A stretch of 54,528 nucleotides of DNA from a bacterium (GTDB lineage Bacteria > Patescibacteriota > Patescibacteriia > Patescibacteriales > UBA12465), in contig JAJZRB010000002.1 in the NCBI GenBank assembly GCA_021806615.1, positions 1 to 54,528 on the forward strand, in the 5' to 3' direction. Both the position numbers and the translations under genes were made by a program. Numbering within the stretch: position 1 is the first letter of the stretch; each line of letters opens with the position of its first letter. This document shows positions 45,366 through 54,528 of the stretch, piece by piece. Under the pieces are notes generated by a model. The model had not been told where the DNA came from, made no database searches, and worked only from the letters and a program-made list of their open reading frames with translations.

Positions 45366-45394
45366 ATAATACAAAATCCCCGCAAGCCTGTCAA
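45366..45394 (-). promoter_or_regulatory. Promoter for secE-nusG-rplK-rplA
   Basis: Minus strand TTGACA-N17-TATTAT. Confidence 0.8.
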
Positions 45395-45466
45395 GAGGCG
45401 ATCCCGGGCCTTTATTGCTTTTTACCGATAAAAAAGATACAATAAAAATGAACTAATAATTAACTT

Positions 45467-47197
45467 ATGGTTAGCCCAAATTTAATAAAACGGTCCGAGG
45501 AGTTACAGCCGGTAGAAGTGAACGAGGACACTAAAAAATTATTTCAGGTAATCTATAGCGAAAAGAATAAGAAAGCGTCGACTGACGATGACGTCGCCCG
45601 GATAAAAGTTTCCACCCTCATTTCCCGCTTAGCGGTTTTTTATGAAAAGATCAGGAATGCCGTCGATTATGATGAAGAGCACTTATTGCGTAAAAATGCC
45701 ATCGCCCGCATCCTGCGTCGCCAGATAATCATTGAGGGAGTCATCAAGGAAGATGACAGTATCCAGATAGCCGAGCATCTGTTAGTAGAGCTTATCCGGG
45801 GTAGCTATTTGCCCAACAACCAGATTCCGGAAAGCAAGATCCCGGAAGTCGCGGCTCGCTTAGAAAAATATATCGCCCTTAAGAATCAGATCTCTAATCA
45901 GATAAATTCGGAGTTGAATCTGAAGATTGATATCAATAAGGCCAAGGACCTCATCAACGAGAAAAATAACCTGACCCATTGGCTTTTAACCTTGGCCGCT
46001 TGCGAAATCGAAGAAGGCCTGGCGCCGAATAAGGTTAAGCAGATGATCGTCGCTAACCTTTTTTCGGTTTTATCAAAGAATATAAAATTGCCGGCGGATC
46101 TGCCTTATGAGCAGGATTTGGAAATACAGATTTATCTGAGTATCAGCCGCAATTTTTTGAAATTTGATGAGGAAATGATCAATTTCGTCCTGTTTAAATA
46201 TTATAATAATGATTGGCTGGAATTGAATAAAGTCGGAGAAACGACAGCGGCTGGCGACGATAAGATCAGGGCCGTGGCCATTGGATTGCGAGAGCTTAAG
46301 AAATCAATAGACTTTCAGCTCAACCACCCGCTGGCCCGCCAGTTAGACAAGATAGTCCGGATGTATTCCCTGTATTTCTCCATCTTGGCGGAAACCGTAG
46401 AATCTGATCCGACTAAGGTTTATGGAGAATTAGAGCGGGGGGAAAAGGCTTTCAGCGCCGCTATCCATAAGATCTGCGACTTGAAGTATAAGAAAGCGAA
46501 AAAACGTTTATGGCGGGTTGCTTTGCGCAGCATCATCTACATCTTCCTGACTAAGTCGATTTTCGTCTTCTTGATAGAGGTGCCGGCTATCAAGTGGTTT
46601 GGCGAGCCGGTTAATCCGGTTTCTCTGGCAATCAATGTCGCTTTCCCGGCCGCCTTATTGTTCTTGATAGTCTTCTTGACGCGCACGCCGGGCGAAGATA
46701 ATACCGAAAAGATAATCAGCGGCATTAAAGAGGTCAGCTTGGTCGGTAATGAGAAGAAGCAGCCGATCGTCCTGCGCCGCCCTGCCAGTCGCAATTGGCT
46801 GAAAAGCCTGGTCTTTAATCTGATTTATATCGCCGCTTTCTTCGTGTCGGTCTATTATATAGTCTGGGCTCTCACTAAAATCAACTTTAATTGGGTCAGC
46901 ATCACTATCTTCTTATTCTTCCTGGCTTTCGTCAGCTTTTTCAGCGTTCGGACGACGAGCGGCATCAAGGATCTCATGGTCGTAGAGCGCCGGGAGAATA
47001 TTCTCACTTTTCTTCTCGATTTATTCTATATGCCGATCATCCTGGTCGGCCGCTGGTTATCCCGCAACGTTTCCAAGATAAATGTCTTTATCTTCTTGTT
47101 TGATTTCGTTATCGAAGCCCCATTCAAGGTCCTGGTCGAAGTGGCTGAAGACTGGACCCGTTACGTCAGGGAACGGAGGGATAATCTCGATCAGTAG
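45467..47197 (+). CDS. Large hypothetical membrane protein
   Basis: 576-aa ORF; helical N-terminal part, multiple TM helices in the C-terminal half. Confidence 0.7.
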   Translation: MVSPNLIKRSEELQPVEVNEDTKKLFQVIYSEKNKKASTDDDVARIKVSTLISRLAVFYEKIRNAVDYDEEHLLRKNAIARILRRQIIIEGVIKEDDSIQIAEHLLVELIRGSYLPNNQIPESKIPEVAARLEKYIALKNQISNQINSELNLKIDINKAKDLINEKNNLTHWLLTLAACEIEEGLAPNKVKQMIVANLFSVLSKNIKLPADLPYEQDLEIQIYLSISRNFLKFDEEMINFVLFKYYNNDWLELNKVGETTAAGDDKIRAVAIGLRELKKSIDFQLNHPLARQLDKIVRMYSLYFSILAETVESDPTKVYGELERGEKAFSAAIHKICDLKYKKAKKRLWRVALRSIIYIFLTKSIFVFLIEVPAIKWFGEPVNPVSLAINVAFPAALLFLIVFLTRTPGEDNTEKIISGIKEVSLVGNEKKQPIVLRRPASRNWLKSLVFNLIYIAAFFVSVYYIVWALTKINFNWVSITIFLFFLAFVSFFSVRTTSGIKDLMVVERRENILTFLLDLFYMPIILVGRWLSRNVSKINVFIFLFDFVIEAPFKVLVEVAEDWTRYVRERRDNLDQ

Positions 47198-47202
47198 CCC
47201 TT

Positions 47203-47889
47203 ATGAGCACTTTAAGGATCATCGCGACGCCGATAGGCAATTTAGAAGATATCACGCTGCGCGCGCGCCGGGTTTTGGCGGAAGCGGATTTTATCCTGTG
47301 CGAAGATACGCGGGTCACTAGGAAATTATTGGATAATTACCAGATAAAAACGCCGACGATCTCTTATCATCAGCATTCCGGCGTTTTGAAAATCGATAAG
47401 ATCATCGCGCTTCTGCGTAGCGGGAAGAATTTGGCGCTCGTTACAGACGCCGGCACGCCGGGCATTTCTGATCCGGGCGGCCAGCTCGTCTCTTTGGTGC
47501 GAACGGCATTAGGAAATGAGGTGCAGATTGAAAGCGTTCCGGGGGTTTCCGCTCTTACCGCCGCCGTCTCTATCGCCGGATCCGGCTTTGATCGTTTTTT
47601 ATTCCTGGGGTTTCTGCCCCATAAAAAGGGGCGCCAGACGATGCTTAAGGAAATCGTTGCCAGCCGGCACTCCGTCGTTATCTATGAATCTAAGCACCGC
47701 ATCATCAAATTGCTGGCTGAGCTCGCGGCGCTCGGCACTGAGAGCGGGACACTCGATGTCATGGTCGCGAGAGAATTGACCAAATTGCACGAAAGCTTTT
47801 ATAAAGGCGACCCGGGAACGATTTCATCCGCTCTGAAGGACGATCCCCATAACTTAAAAGGGGAGTTCGTTGTCTTGATCCGCAAATAA
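47203..47889 (+). CDS. rsmI: 16S rRNA (cytidine1402-2'-O)-methyltransferase
   Basis: LRIIATPIGNLEDITLRARRVLAEADFILCEDTRVTRKLL, LVTDAGTPGISDPGGQLV, SVPGVSALTAAVSIAG. Confidence 0.95.
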   Translation: MSTLRIIATPIGNLEDITLRARRVLAEADFILCEDTRVTRKLLDNYQIKTPTISYHQHSGVLKIDKIIALLRSGKNLALVTDAGTPGISDPGGQLVSLVRTALGNEVQIESVPGVSALTAAVSIAGSGFDRFLFLGFLPHKKGRQTMLKEIVASRHSVVIYESKHRIIKLLAELAALGTESGTLDVMVARELTKLHESFYKGDPGTISSALKDDPHNLKGEFVVLIRK

Positions 47890-47908
47890 CCATTCAAGAA
47901 ATATTTAT

Positions 47909-49357
47909 ATGTCTACGAAAAATTTCTATATTACCACCACTCTTCCTTATATCAATTCCGATCCGCATATCGGTTTCGCGGCGGAGATAATCAAGGCTGA
48001 CGTTATCGCCCGTTACGAAGCGTCTTCCGGCGCGTCCGTTTTTTTCAATACCGGCACCGATGAACACGGCCTAAAGATTTATCAGAAAGCTTCGGAGCTA
48101 GGCTTGGATGTCCAGGCTTTCTGCGATGAGTATTCCGCTAAATTTTTGCCTTTGAAAGAAAAGCTGAATTTGTCTTATAATAAATTTATCCGGACGACCG
48201 ACTCTCGGCATGAGCGGGCTGCCCAAGCTTTCTGGCGGAAATGCGCGGTGAACGGCGACATCTATAAAAAGATATATAAGATAAAGTACTGCGTCGGCTG
48301 TGAGATGGAAAAAACAGATTCCGATCTGGAAAATGGCCGTTGTCCGCTCCACCCTAACAAGGAGCTGGAAGTCATTGATGAGGAGAACTATTTTTTCCGT
48401 TTCTCTAAATATCAGGCGCCGCTTTTAAAATTATATGAAGAACATCCGGATTTCGTCCTGCCGACCAGCCGTTTGAAGGAAATAAGATCTTTCGTGGAAG
48501 CCGGCCTGCAGGATTTCAGCATTTCCCGCGTGAAGTCCAAAATGCCGCATGGCGTACCGGTGCCGGACGACGAAAACCAGGTAATGTATGTCTGGTTTGA
48601 CGCTCTGGTCAATTATATCTCTACCTTAGGCTGGCCGGACGATTTCGACGGATCAGGAAATTTCGAACGTTATTGGCCCGGTCTCCAGGTCTGCGGCAAG
48701 GATAATCTGCGGCCACAGGCGGCTATGTGGCAGGCGATGCTGCTATCTGCCGGCCTGCCTAATTCGCGGCAAGTCTTAGTCTTCGGTTTCCTGACCGCTA
48801 ACGGGCAGAAGATCAGCAAGAGTCTCGGCAATGCCGTTGATCCTTATGAATTAGTCGATAAGTATGGCAGCGATCCTTTGCGTTACTACCTCTTAGCGGA
48901 AATACCGCCTTATGAGGATGGCGACTATTCGGAGAATAAATTCCGCGAGCGTTATAACGCTGATCTGGCTAACGGCCTAGGGAATCTAGTCGCTCGCGTT
49001 TCCAATCTATTGGAAAAAAATAATATTACTACCGGCTTACAAGTCGATTTGTCCGAGCCTTCTATTAAAAACACCGTTCAAGCTTTCACTGATAAGATGA
49101 AGAATTATCATTTTAACGAAGCTCTCGCCGTCATTTGGGAGAAAATCAAGGAAAGCGATGAGATCTTAAGCCGGACCGCTCCTTGGAAAATGAGCCAATC
49201 GTCTGATGTCGCCGCGGTCCTGCGTCCGCTCGCGCAAACTATCCTGAACCTGGCTTATTTATTAGAGCCGTTTTTGCCTCAGAGCGCCCAAAAGATCCAG
49301 ACCCAGTTTTCTGCCGTCCAGATCAAGAAAGACGATCCGCTATTCCCGAGATTATAA
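47909..49357 (+). CDS. metG: Methionine--tRNA ligase
   Basis: TTTLPYINSDPHIGFAAE, ANGQKISKSLGNAVDP (KMSKS-like), C..C zinc knuckle. Confidence 0.95.
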   Translation: MSTKNFYITTTLPYINSDPHIGFAAEIIKADVIARYEASSGASVFFNTGTDEHGLKIYQKASELGLDVQAFCDEYSAKFLPLKEKLNLSYNKFIRTTDSRHERAAQAFWRKCAVNGDIYKKIYKIKYCVGCEMEKTDSDLENGRCPLHPNKELEVIDEENYFFRFSKYQAPLLKLYEEHPDFVLPTSRLKEIRSFVEAGLQDFSISRVKSKMPHGVPVPDDENQVMYVWFDALVNYISTLGWPDDFDGSGNFERYWPGLQVCGKDNLRPQAAMWQAMLLSAGLPNSRQVLVFGFLTANGQKISKSLGNAVDPYELVDKYGSDPLRYYLLAEIPPYEDGDYSENKFRERYNADLANGLGNLVARVSNLLEKNNITTGLQVDLSEPSIKNTVQAFTDKMKNYHFNEALAVIWEKIKESDEILSRTAPWKMSQSSDVAAVLRPLAQTILNLAYLLEPFLPQSAQKIQTQFSAVQIKKDDPLFPRL

Positions 49358-49378
49358 GAAGATTATAATAAAAAATAT

Positions 49379-49912
49379 ATGTCTATCTTTGACCTCAGCC
49401 TCCTCATCATTTTAATCGGTTTCGTGGTTAACGGCCTATTCAAGGGGCTCATCAGAATCATCGGCCATATCGTCGGCCTCTTAGTCGGCGCTTATGCGGC
49501 CGGCCACTATTATCTGGCTTTCTATGACTGGTGGAAGAACTGGCATTGGTTCCAAGCCTGGGCCCTAGGTCACGATAGCGCCAGCAAGGTCATTTCCTTT
49601 ATTATTCTTTTCGTTCTAGTGACGAGGTTGTCTGATCTGTTCTTCGTGGTCCTGGAAAAAGCTTTCAATTTTATCGCCATTATTCCTGGCAGCCGTTTCC
49701 TTAATAATATTCTCGGCGCTTTTCTGGGCTTTTTAGAAGGTTCATTATTTTTAGGCCTGATTATTTATGTAATTTCCCGCTATGCTTTAATCGGCAATTA
49801 CTTCAGCGATCAGCTGGCCCATTCTATAATGGCCCCTTTTTTGCTGAAGGTAGTCAATCTTATCTTGCCGTTCTTGCCAGCCGCCCTTAAGGCTCTCCAG
49901 TCCGTTATCTAG
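49379..49912 (+). CDS. CvpA family membrane protein
   Basis: DLSLLIILIGFVVNGLFKGLIRIIGHIVGLLVGAYAAGHYY...NNILGAFLGFLEGSLFLGLIIYVI. Confidence 0.8.
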   Translation: MSIFDLSLLIILIGFVVNGLFKGLIRIIGHIVGLLVGAYAAGHYYLAFYDWWKNWHWFQAWALGHDSASKVISFIILFVLVTRLSDLFFVVLEKAFNFIAIIPGSRFLNNILGAFLGFLEGSLFLGLIIYVISRYALIGNYFSDQLAHSIMAPFLLKVVNLILPFLPAALKALQSVI

Positions 49913-49961
49913 CCGATGGCGCGTGAGGCGCGATTTTAGCGGGAGGAGAGTGGAACTAGAC

Positions 49962-50570
49962 ATGAAGACAGTCAATATAAAATCTAAAAAAATTACGCCG
50001 GCAATAGTTAAACTTGTTGCCGGCGCTTTAGAGTCGGGGCAGATCCTGGTCTTGCCGACAGATACTATTTACGGTCTTAGTTGCCGGGCCGACGATCCGC
50101 TGGCTATCAAGCGTATTTATAAATTGAAGGAACGGGACCCTAAGCGTCCGCTTATCATCCTGGTCAGTGATTTAGCGATGCTTAAGAGATATGCCTCCCT
50201 TTCTAGCCGCCAGGCTTCATTTTTAAAGAAAATATGGGGGGCGGATGCCCGTCCGACCACGATCGTCTTGGATCCGCTAGATAATTTACCGCGGGAATTA
50301 TACGGCGCTCATGGCAGCTTGGCCTTGCGTTTGCCTAAAAGTGAATTTTTGATTAAAATAATAAAGAAGTTAAAAAGGCCGATCGTCTCTACGAGCCTGA
50401 ATTTAAGCGGTCAAGAGAGCATCATGAGCGTCAAACGACTTTCCGGCTATTTCCCGGCTACACAGAACTGTCCTGATCTAATAGTTGATCAAGGCTATTG
50501 CCGCCGCCGCCGTCCCTCTCGGCTCATTGACCTCCGGGATGGGACAAAACCCTTAATCTTAAGAAAATAA
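49962..50570 (+). CDS. L-threonylcarbamoyladenylate synthase (Sua5/YrdC)
   Basis: GQILVLPTDTIYGLSCRADDPLAIKRIYKLKERDPKRPLIILVSD. ATG 49962 preferred to 49923. Confidence 0.92.
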   Translation: MKTVNIKSKKITPAIVKLVAGALESGQILVLPTDTIYGLSCRADDPLAIKRIYKLKERDPKRPLIILVSDLAMLKRYASLSSRQASFLKKIWGADARPTTIVLDPLDNLPRELYGAHGSLALRLPKSEFLIKIIKKLKRPIVSTSLNLSGQESIMSVKRLSGYFPATQNCPDLIVDQGYCRRRRPSRLIDLRDGTKPLILRK

Positions 50571-50581
50571 ATAATAACTTT

Positions 50582-51826
50582 ATGATAAATAAGCAAGATA
50601 TTTGGGAAAAAATACGTTGGTCCGGAGTCGCCGTCCTTTTCGCCGTGGCGGTTTTTGTCGGCGGTTATTATGCCGGGCGGGGAACCAGCGAGGCGTCGCC
50701 TGGGAACCGCCCCTTAGCCTTCTCGCCGGAAGCGACGGCAGAAGTTTCTTCCGGTACGAGTACGCCGCTGGACTTCAATCTCTATTGGCAGGTCTGGGAT
50801 AGCTTAAAGAGCAATTATGTTGATAGGAATAAGATAAGCGATCAGGATCTTTTCTACGGTTCCCTGAAAGGCATGGCCCAAGCGACCGGAGATCCTTATA
50901 CCGTTTTCATGTCGCCGCAGGAAGCTAAGGAGTTTTCCGATGAATTAGCCGGTACTTTCGAAGGCATCGGCGCCGAGTTAGGTTTTCGCAACGATACGGC
51001 CACCGTTATTGCGCCTTTAGACGGCATGCCCGCCCAGAAAGCCGGCATACGTTCCGGCGATAAGGTATACGCGGTAGACGGGAAACCGACTATCGGTTTG
51101 AGCCTGGATGCGATAGTCAAGGAGATACGCGGTCCGAAGGATACGAAGGTGACATTAACGATTATCCGCGGCAAGGATAAGCCTAAAGATATCACGATTA
51201 CCCGTTCGGTGATCGTCGTTAGGAGCGTCAAGACGGAGATGCGCCCGGATGGCATATTGGTTATCAGAGTCAGCAATTTCAATAATGATACGGAGGGTCT
51301 TTTCAGCCAGGCGGTCAACCTCGCCCTGACTAAGAATCCTAAGGGGATTATCTTGGATCTGCGTAATAATCCAGGCGGTTATTTAGAGACCGCGGTCAAT
51401 ATGGCGAGCGAGTGGGTTCCGGAAGGCCCGATTGTCGCTGAACAATTCAACGGCAACAAACGCAATGAATATCCTTCTAACGGCAGCGGCCGCTTGCAGC
51501 ATATCCCGACTGTCGTCCTGGTTAACGGGGGCAGCGCTTCCGCGTCCGAGATCGTCGCCGGCGCCTTAAGAGATTATAAGAAAGCGACGCTGGTGGGCGA
51601 AAAGACTTTCGGCAAAGGTTCGGTGCAGACAATCAATGATTTGATGGGCGGCGCGGCTTTGAAAGTCACGATAGCCAAATGGTTGACCCCCGCCGGCGAT
51701 TATATCCACGATAAGGGCCTTGACCCTAATATCGTCGTGCCTCTTACTTCTTCTGACCTAGATAAGAATTTAGATCCGCAATTTAATCGCGCTTTAGATA
51801 TTCTTCTAAAAACGCCGAAGAAATAA
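50582..51826 (+). CDS. S41-family C-terminal processing peptidase with PDZ domain
   Basis: PDZ (APLDGMPAQKAGIRSGDKVYAVDG), NGGSASASEIVAGALRDYKKATLVGEKTFGKGSVQ. Confidence 0.95.
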   Translation: MINKQDIWEKIRWSGVAVLFAVAVFVGGYYAGRGTSEASPGNRPLAFSPEATAEVSSGTSTPLDFNLYWQVWDSLKSNYVDRNKISDQDLFYGSLKGMAQATGDPYTVFMSPQEAKEFSDELAGTFEGIGAELGFRNDTATVIAPLDGMPAQKAGIRSGDKVYAVDGKPTIGLSLDAIVKEIRGPKDTKVTLTIIRGKDKPKDITITRSVIVVRSVKTEMRPDGILVIRVSNFNNDTEGLFSQAVNLALTKNPKGIILDLRNNPGGYLETAVNMASEWVPEGPIVAEQFNGNKRNEYPSNGSGRLQHIPTVVLVNGGSASASEIVAGALRDYKKATLVGEKTFGKGSVQTINDLMGGAALKVTIAKWLTPAGDYIHDKGLDPNIVVPLTSSDLDKNLDPQFNRALDILLKTPKK

Positions 51827-51844
51827 CAAAAAAATAAAATATTT

Positions 51845-53530
51845 ATGTCGTCAGAGAAAAAAACCGTTAAAGATCGTCAAAAGTCCGCGGAGTCTGTTAA
51901 GTATATCTTCGTGGTCGGCGGAGTGATGTCCGGAGTCGGGAAAGGCGTGACCACCGCCTCTATCGGCCAAATCCTGCAAGCCCGAGGCTATAAGGTCAGT
52001 TCCATCAAGATGGATCCTTATATTAATGTAGACGCCGGTACCATGAATCCGATAGAGCATGGCGAAGTATTCGTGACCGAAGACGGAGATGAGACCGACC
52101 AGGACATCGGAAATTATGAGCGTTTCCTGAATAAGAATATTTATCGCGAAAATTACATGACGACCGGCCGGGTCTATCAAGCGGTCATAAATCGCGAGCG
52201 TAATTTGGAATATAAAGGGCGTTGCGTCCAGGTCGTGCCGCATATTCCGCAGGAGATCCGCGAGCGCATCGACCGGGCGGTCGAGAAGACCGGCGCCGAA
52301 ATCATGATCATCGAGATCGGCGGGACGGTCGGAGAATATGAGAATCTATTGTTCTTGGAAGCGGCGAGAGTCATGAAGCTGTATAATCCCAAGGATATCC
52401 TGTTCGTCATCGTTTCCTATCTGCCTATTCCTAATAAGATCGGCGAGATGAAAACCAAGCCGACCCAGCATGCGGTACGCAGCCTGCAAGGAGCCGGCAT
52501 CCAGCCGGATTTCTTGATCGCGCGCAGCGAGAAGCCGATTGATAATCATCGCCGGGAAAAATTATCTATCAATTGCAACGTTCCGGTAGAGAATGTCATC
52601 TCGGCGCCCGATGTGGAATCCATTTATGACATCCCTCTTAATTTTGAAAAAGATAATCTGAGCGAAAGGATCCTAGATAAGTTCGGATTGCCGGCGCGCA
52701 ACCGCTATTATGATAACGAAGCTTGGAAAAAGATGGTCGCCGCTTCTAAGATCAAAAGTCCGGCAGTAAACATCGGCATCGTCGGCAAGTATTTCGCGAG
52801 CGGCGATTTTTCTCTCGGCGACTCTTATATTTCCGTCATCGAGGCGATCAAGCACGCGGCGGCGGAAAATAAGTGCCACGCTAATATCCGCTGGCTGAGC
52901 GCCGAAGAGGTCGAGAAAGAGGGAACTAAGGTCTTGCGCGGTTTAGATGGCGTAATCGTGCCCCAAGGTTGGGGCGGTCGCGGAGCGGAGGGGAAGATCA
53001 AGACCATCAAATACTGCCGGGAAAAGGGATTGCCATATTTCGGCTTATGTTACGGCATGCAGATGGCAGTCATTGAATTTGCCCGCCATGTCGCCGGCTT
53101 AAAAGACGCGAATTCGGCAGAAGTCGATCCTAAGACAACTAATCCGGTTATCCATATCATGCCCGGTCAGGAAAAATTGATAAAAGAAAGGGGTTATGGC
53201 GGGACCATCCGTCTCGGCGGCTGGCCTTGTAAGATAAAACCGAAAACCCATTTATTCCAGGCTTATGAAAGGTATAAGGCCAAGCCGATAGTTTCCGAAC
53301 GCCATCGCCATCGTTATGAATTCAATAATGATTATCGGGAAAGCTTTGAGAAACTAGGCTTGACTATTTCCGGAACTTCGCCGGACGGAAAGATAGTGGA
53401 GGCGATTGAACTAAGTAGCCATCCCTTTTTCGTCGGCGTACAGTTCCACCCCGAATATATTTCCCGCCCGCTCGCGCCCCATCCGCTGTTCGTAGAGTTC
53501 ATCAGGGTTTGCAAGGGCAATAAGAAATGA
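51845..53530 (+). CDS. pyrG: CTP synthase
   Basis: KYIFVVGGVMSGVGKGVTTASIGQILQARGYKVSSIKMDPYINVDAGTMNPIEHGEVFVTEDGDETDQDIGNYERF; GATase YFGLCYGMQ. Confidence 0.97.
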   Translation: MSSEKKTVKDRQKSAESVKYIFVVGGVMSGVGKGVTTASIGQILQARGYKVSSIKMDPYINVDAGTMNPIEHGEVFVTEDGDETDQDIGNYERFLNKNIYRENYMTTGRVYQAVINRERNLEYKGRCVQVVPHIPQEIRERIDRAVEKTGAEIMIIEIGGTVGEYENLLFLEAARVMKLYNPKDILFVIVSYLPIPNKIGEMKTKPTQHAVRSLQGAGIQPDFLIARSEKPIDNHRREKLSINCNVPVENVISAPDVESIYDIPLNFEKDNLSERILDKFGLPARNRYYDNEAWKKMVAASKIKSPAVNIGIVGKYFASGDFSLGDSYISVIEAIKHAAAENKCHANIRWLSAEEVEKEGTKVLRGLDGVIVPQGWGGRGAEGKIKTIKYCREKGLPYFGLCYGMQMAVIEFARHVAGLKDANSAEVDPKTTNPVIHIMPGQEKLIKERGYGGTIRLGGWPCKIKPKTHLFQAYERYKAKPIVSERHRHRYEFNNDYRESFEKLGLTISGTSPDGKIVEAIELSSHPFFVGVQFHPEYISRPLAPHPLFVEFIRVCKGNKK

Positions 53531-53586
53531 GCGCTCAGCGCCTATTTGGGATATTTTGTTTTCCGTATATCGTATTAAAAATAAAA

Positions 53587-53615
53587 AAAACAAGCTCCGA
53601 TTCGGAGCTTGTTTT
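53587..53615. terminator. Bidirectional intrinsic terminator
   Basis: aaaacaagctccg / cggagcttgtttt, between convergent pyrG and rpmA. Confidence 0.92.
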
Positions 53616-53632
53616 ATTGATAAATGATTCAT

Positions 53633-53950
53633 TTATTTTTTGACGCTTGCTTTGGCGGCTTTTTTCTCGGCAGTTGGAATGACGACGCTGACTATCTTGC
53701 AGGTTTTCAGGGAATTATCGTATTTTCTCAGTTTTTTGGTAGAGAATTTGACTACGCCATTTTTCAATGCGAACAGAGTATCGTCTTGGCCCTTCTTAAC
53801 GTTAGGTCCAGGATGATATTTCGTGCCGCGCTGCCTGATGATAATCGCGCCAGTCTTAGCTCGGGCGCCGTCAGCCAATTTGACGCCCAAACGTTTGCTT
53901 TCTGATTCGCGGCCAAGGGAGGTAGACCCGGCGGCCTTCTTATGTGCCAT
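53633..53950 (-). CDS. rpmA: 50S ribosomal protein L27
   Basis: [62 protein letters not shown]. Confidence 0.96.
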   Translation of the reverse strand: MAHKKAAGSTSLGRESESKRLGVKLADGARAKTGAIIIRQRGTKYHPGPNVKKGQDDTLFALKNGVVKFSTKKLRKYDNSLKTCKIVSVVIPTAEKKAAKASVKK

Positions 53951-54037
53951 AGAGTTTTATTCAACACCCGACACGTTACATGGAAATTTGATGATAACGA
54001 GTAGTGTCCGACTAATTAAATTTAATTTTACCAGTTA

Positions 54038-54066
54038 AATATAACAAAAGGCTGAATAATTGTCAA
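54038..54066 (-). promoter_or_regulatory. Promoter for rpmA
   Basis: Minus strand TTGACA-N17-TATATT. Confidence 0.75.
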
Positions 54067-54136
54067 ATTAAGCCAGTATTAGCTTTATTTTTTAATTTAA
54101 ATCTTATTTCACAAGTATTTTAATTTTTCTGGAATG

Positions 54137-54145
54137 TGCTATAAT
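54137..54145 (+). promoter_or_regulatory. Extended -10 promoter element
   Basis: TGcTATAAT upstream of the ferredoxin gene. Confidence 0.6.
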
Positions 54146-54174
54146 AAAATTATAAAAATAAGAATAAAAAATAA

Positions 54175-54369
<195 letters not shown>

Positions 54370-54408
54370 AATCGTTTTTAACCTCTTGATTTAGGCATTA
54401 ATAAATCT

Positions 54409-54528
54409 ATGGCTGTAGAAAAAATTCTGGAAAAGCCAGCTATTTTAAAAAAGCCAGAAACGCCGCCGCCGGCCGAAAAGCCCGGCCATTTTGAAAATCT
54501 GGCGGAAAAAATCAGATCTCGGACGGAA
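54409..54528 (+). CDS. Partial CDS, truncated by window end
   Basis: ATG 54409, open to the end: MAVEKILEKPAILKKPETPPPAEKPGHFENLAEKIRSRTE... Confidence 0.5.
   Translation, partial: MAVEKILEKPAILKKPETPPPAEKPGHFENLAEKIRSRTE

Noticed and set aside
54014-54027. 14-bp AT palindrome aattaaatttaatt near the rpmA promoter
   Set aside because: AT-only palindromes are common in AT-rich intergenic DNA; not distinctive.

Overview
This 54.5 kb, gene-dense window looks like a Candidate Phyla Radiation / Patescibacteria (Parcubacteria-like) chromosome using the standard code (UGA is used as a stop). I assign about 57 protein-coding genes: a sigma-70 region 4/HARE-HTH protein, an envelope cluster (GT4, DUF4012, DUF11-like), tgt, pyk-eno, rlmN, trpB, sod, rpsB-tsf, RicT/PSP1, gap, a NuoF-like subunit plus an M3-type [FeFe] hydrogenase, cca, cysteine desulfurase/IscU, secE-nusG-rplK-rplA, rsmI, metG, CtpA, pyrG, rpmA and a ferredoxin missing from the ORF track. 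I recognised no rRNA, tRNA, CRISPR array, transposon or prophage. The strongest unlisted signal lies between the pfkB-family kinase and trpB (19673-19797): a 19-codon ORF, MNNSFRTISQVWWTAHNIG*, with tandem Trp codons, followed by four mutually exclusive RNA segments (1:2, 2:3, 3:4) and a U-tract. This is a textbook ribosome-mediated trp attenuator in front of a trpB with no other trp genes in the window. Other points: promoter-proximal terminator-shaped hairpins in several leaders (secE operon, rpsB, RRM gene, pyk); a strong bias for U at position -1 of start codons with few Shine-Dalgarno sequences; a Tgt homolog without its Cys zinc ligands; a histidine-phosphatase-like protein without the RHG motif; and an [FeFe] hydrogenase with a Met-to-Val change in motif L2. 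All calls were made by eye without database searches or folding software.
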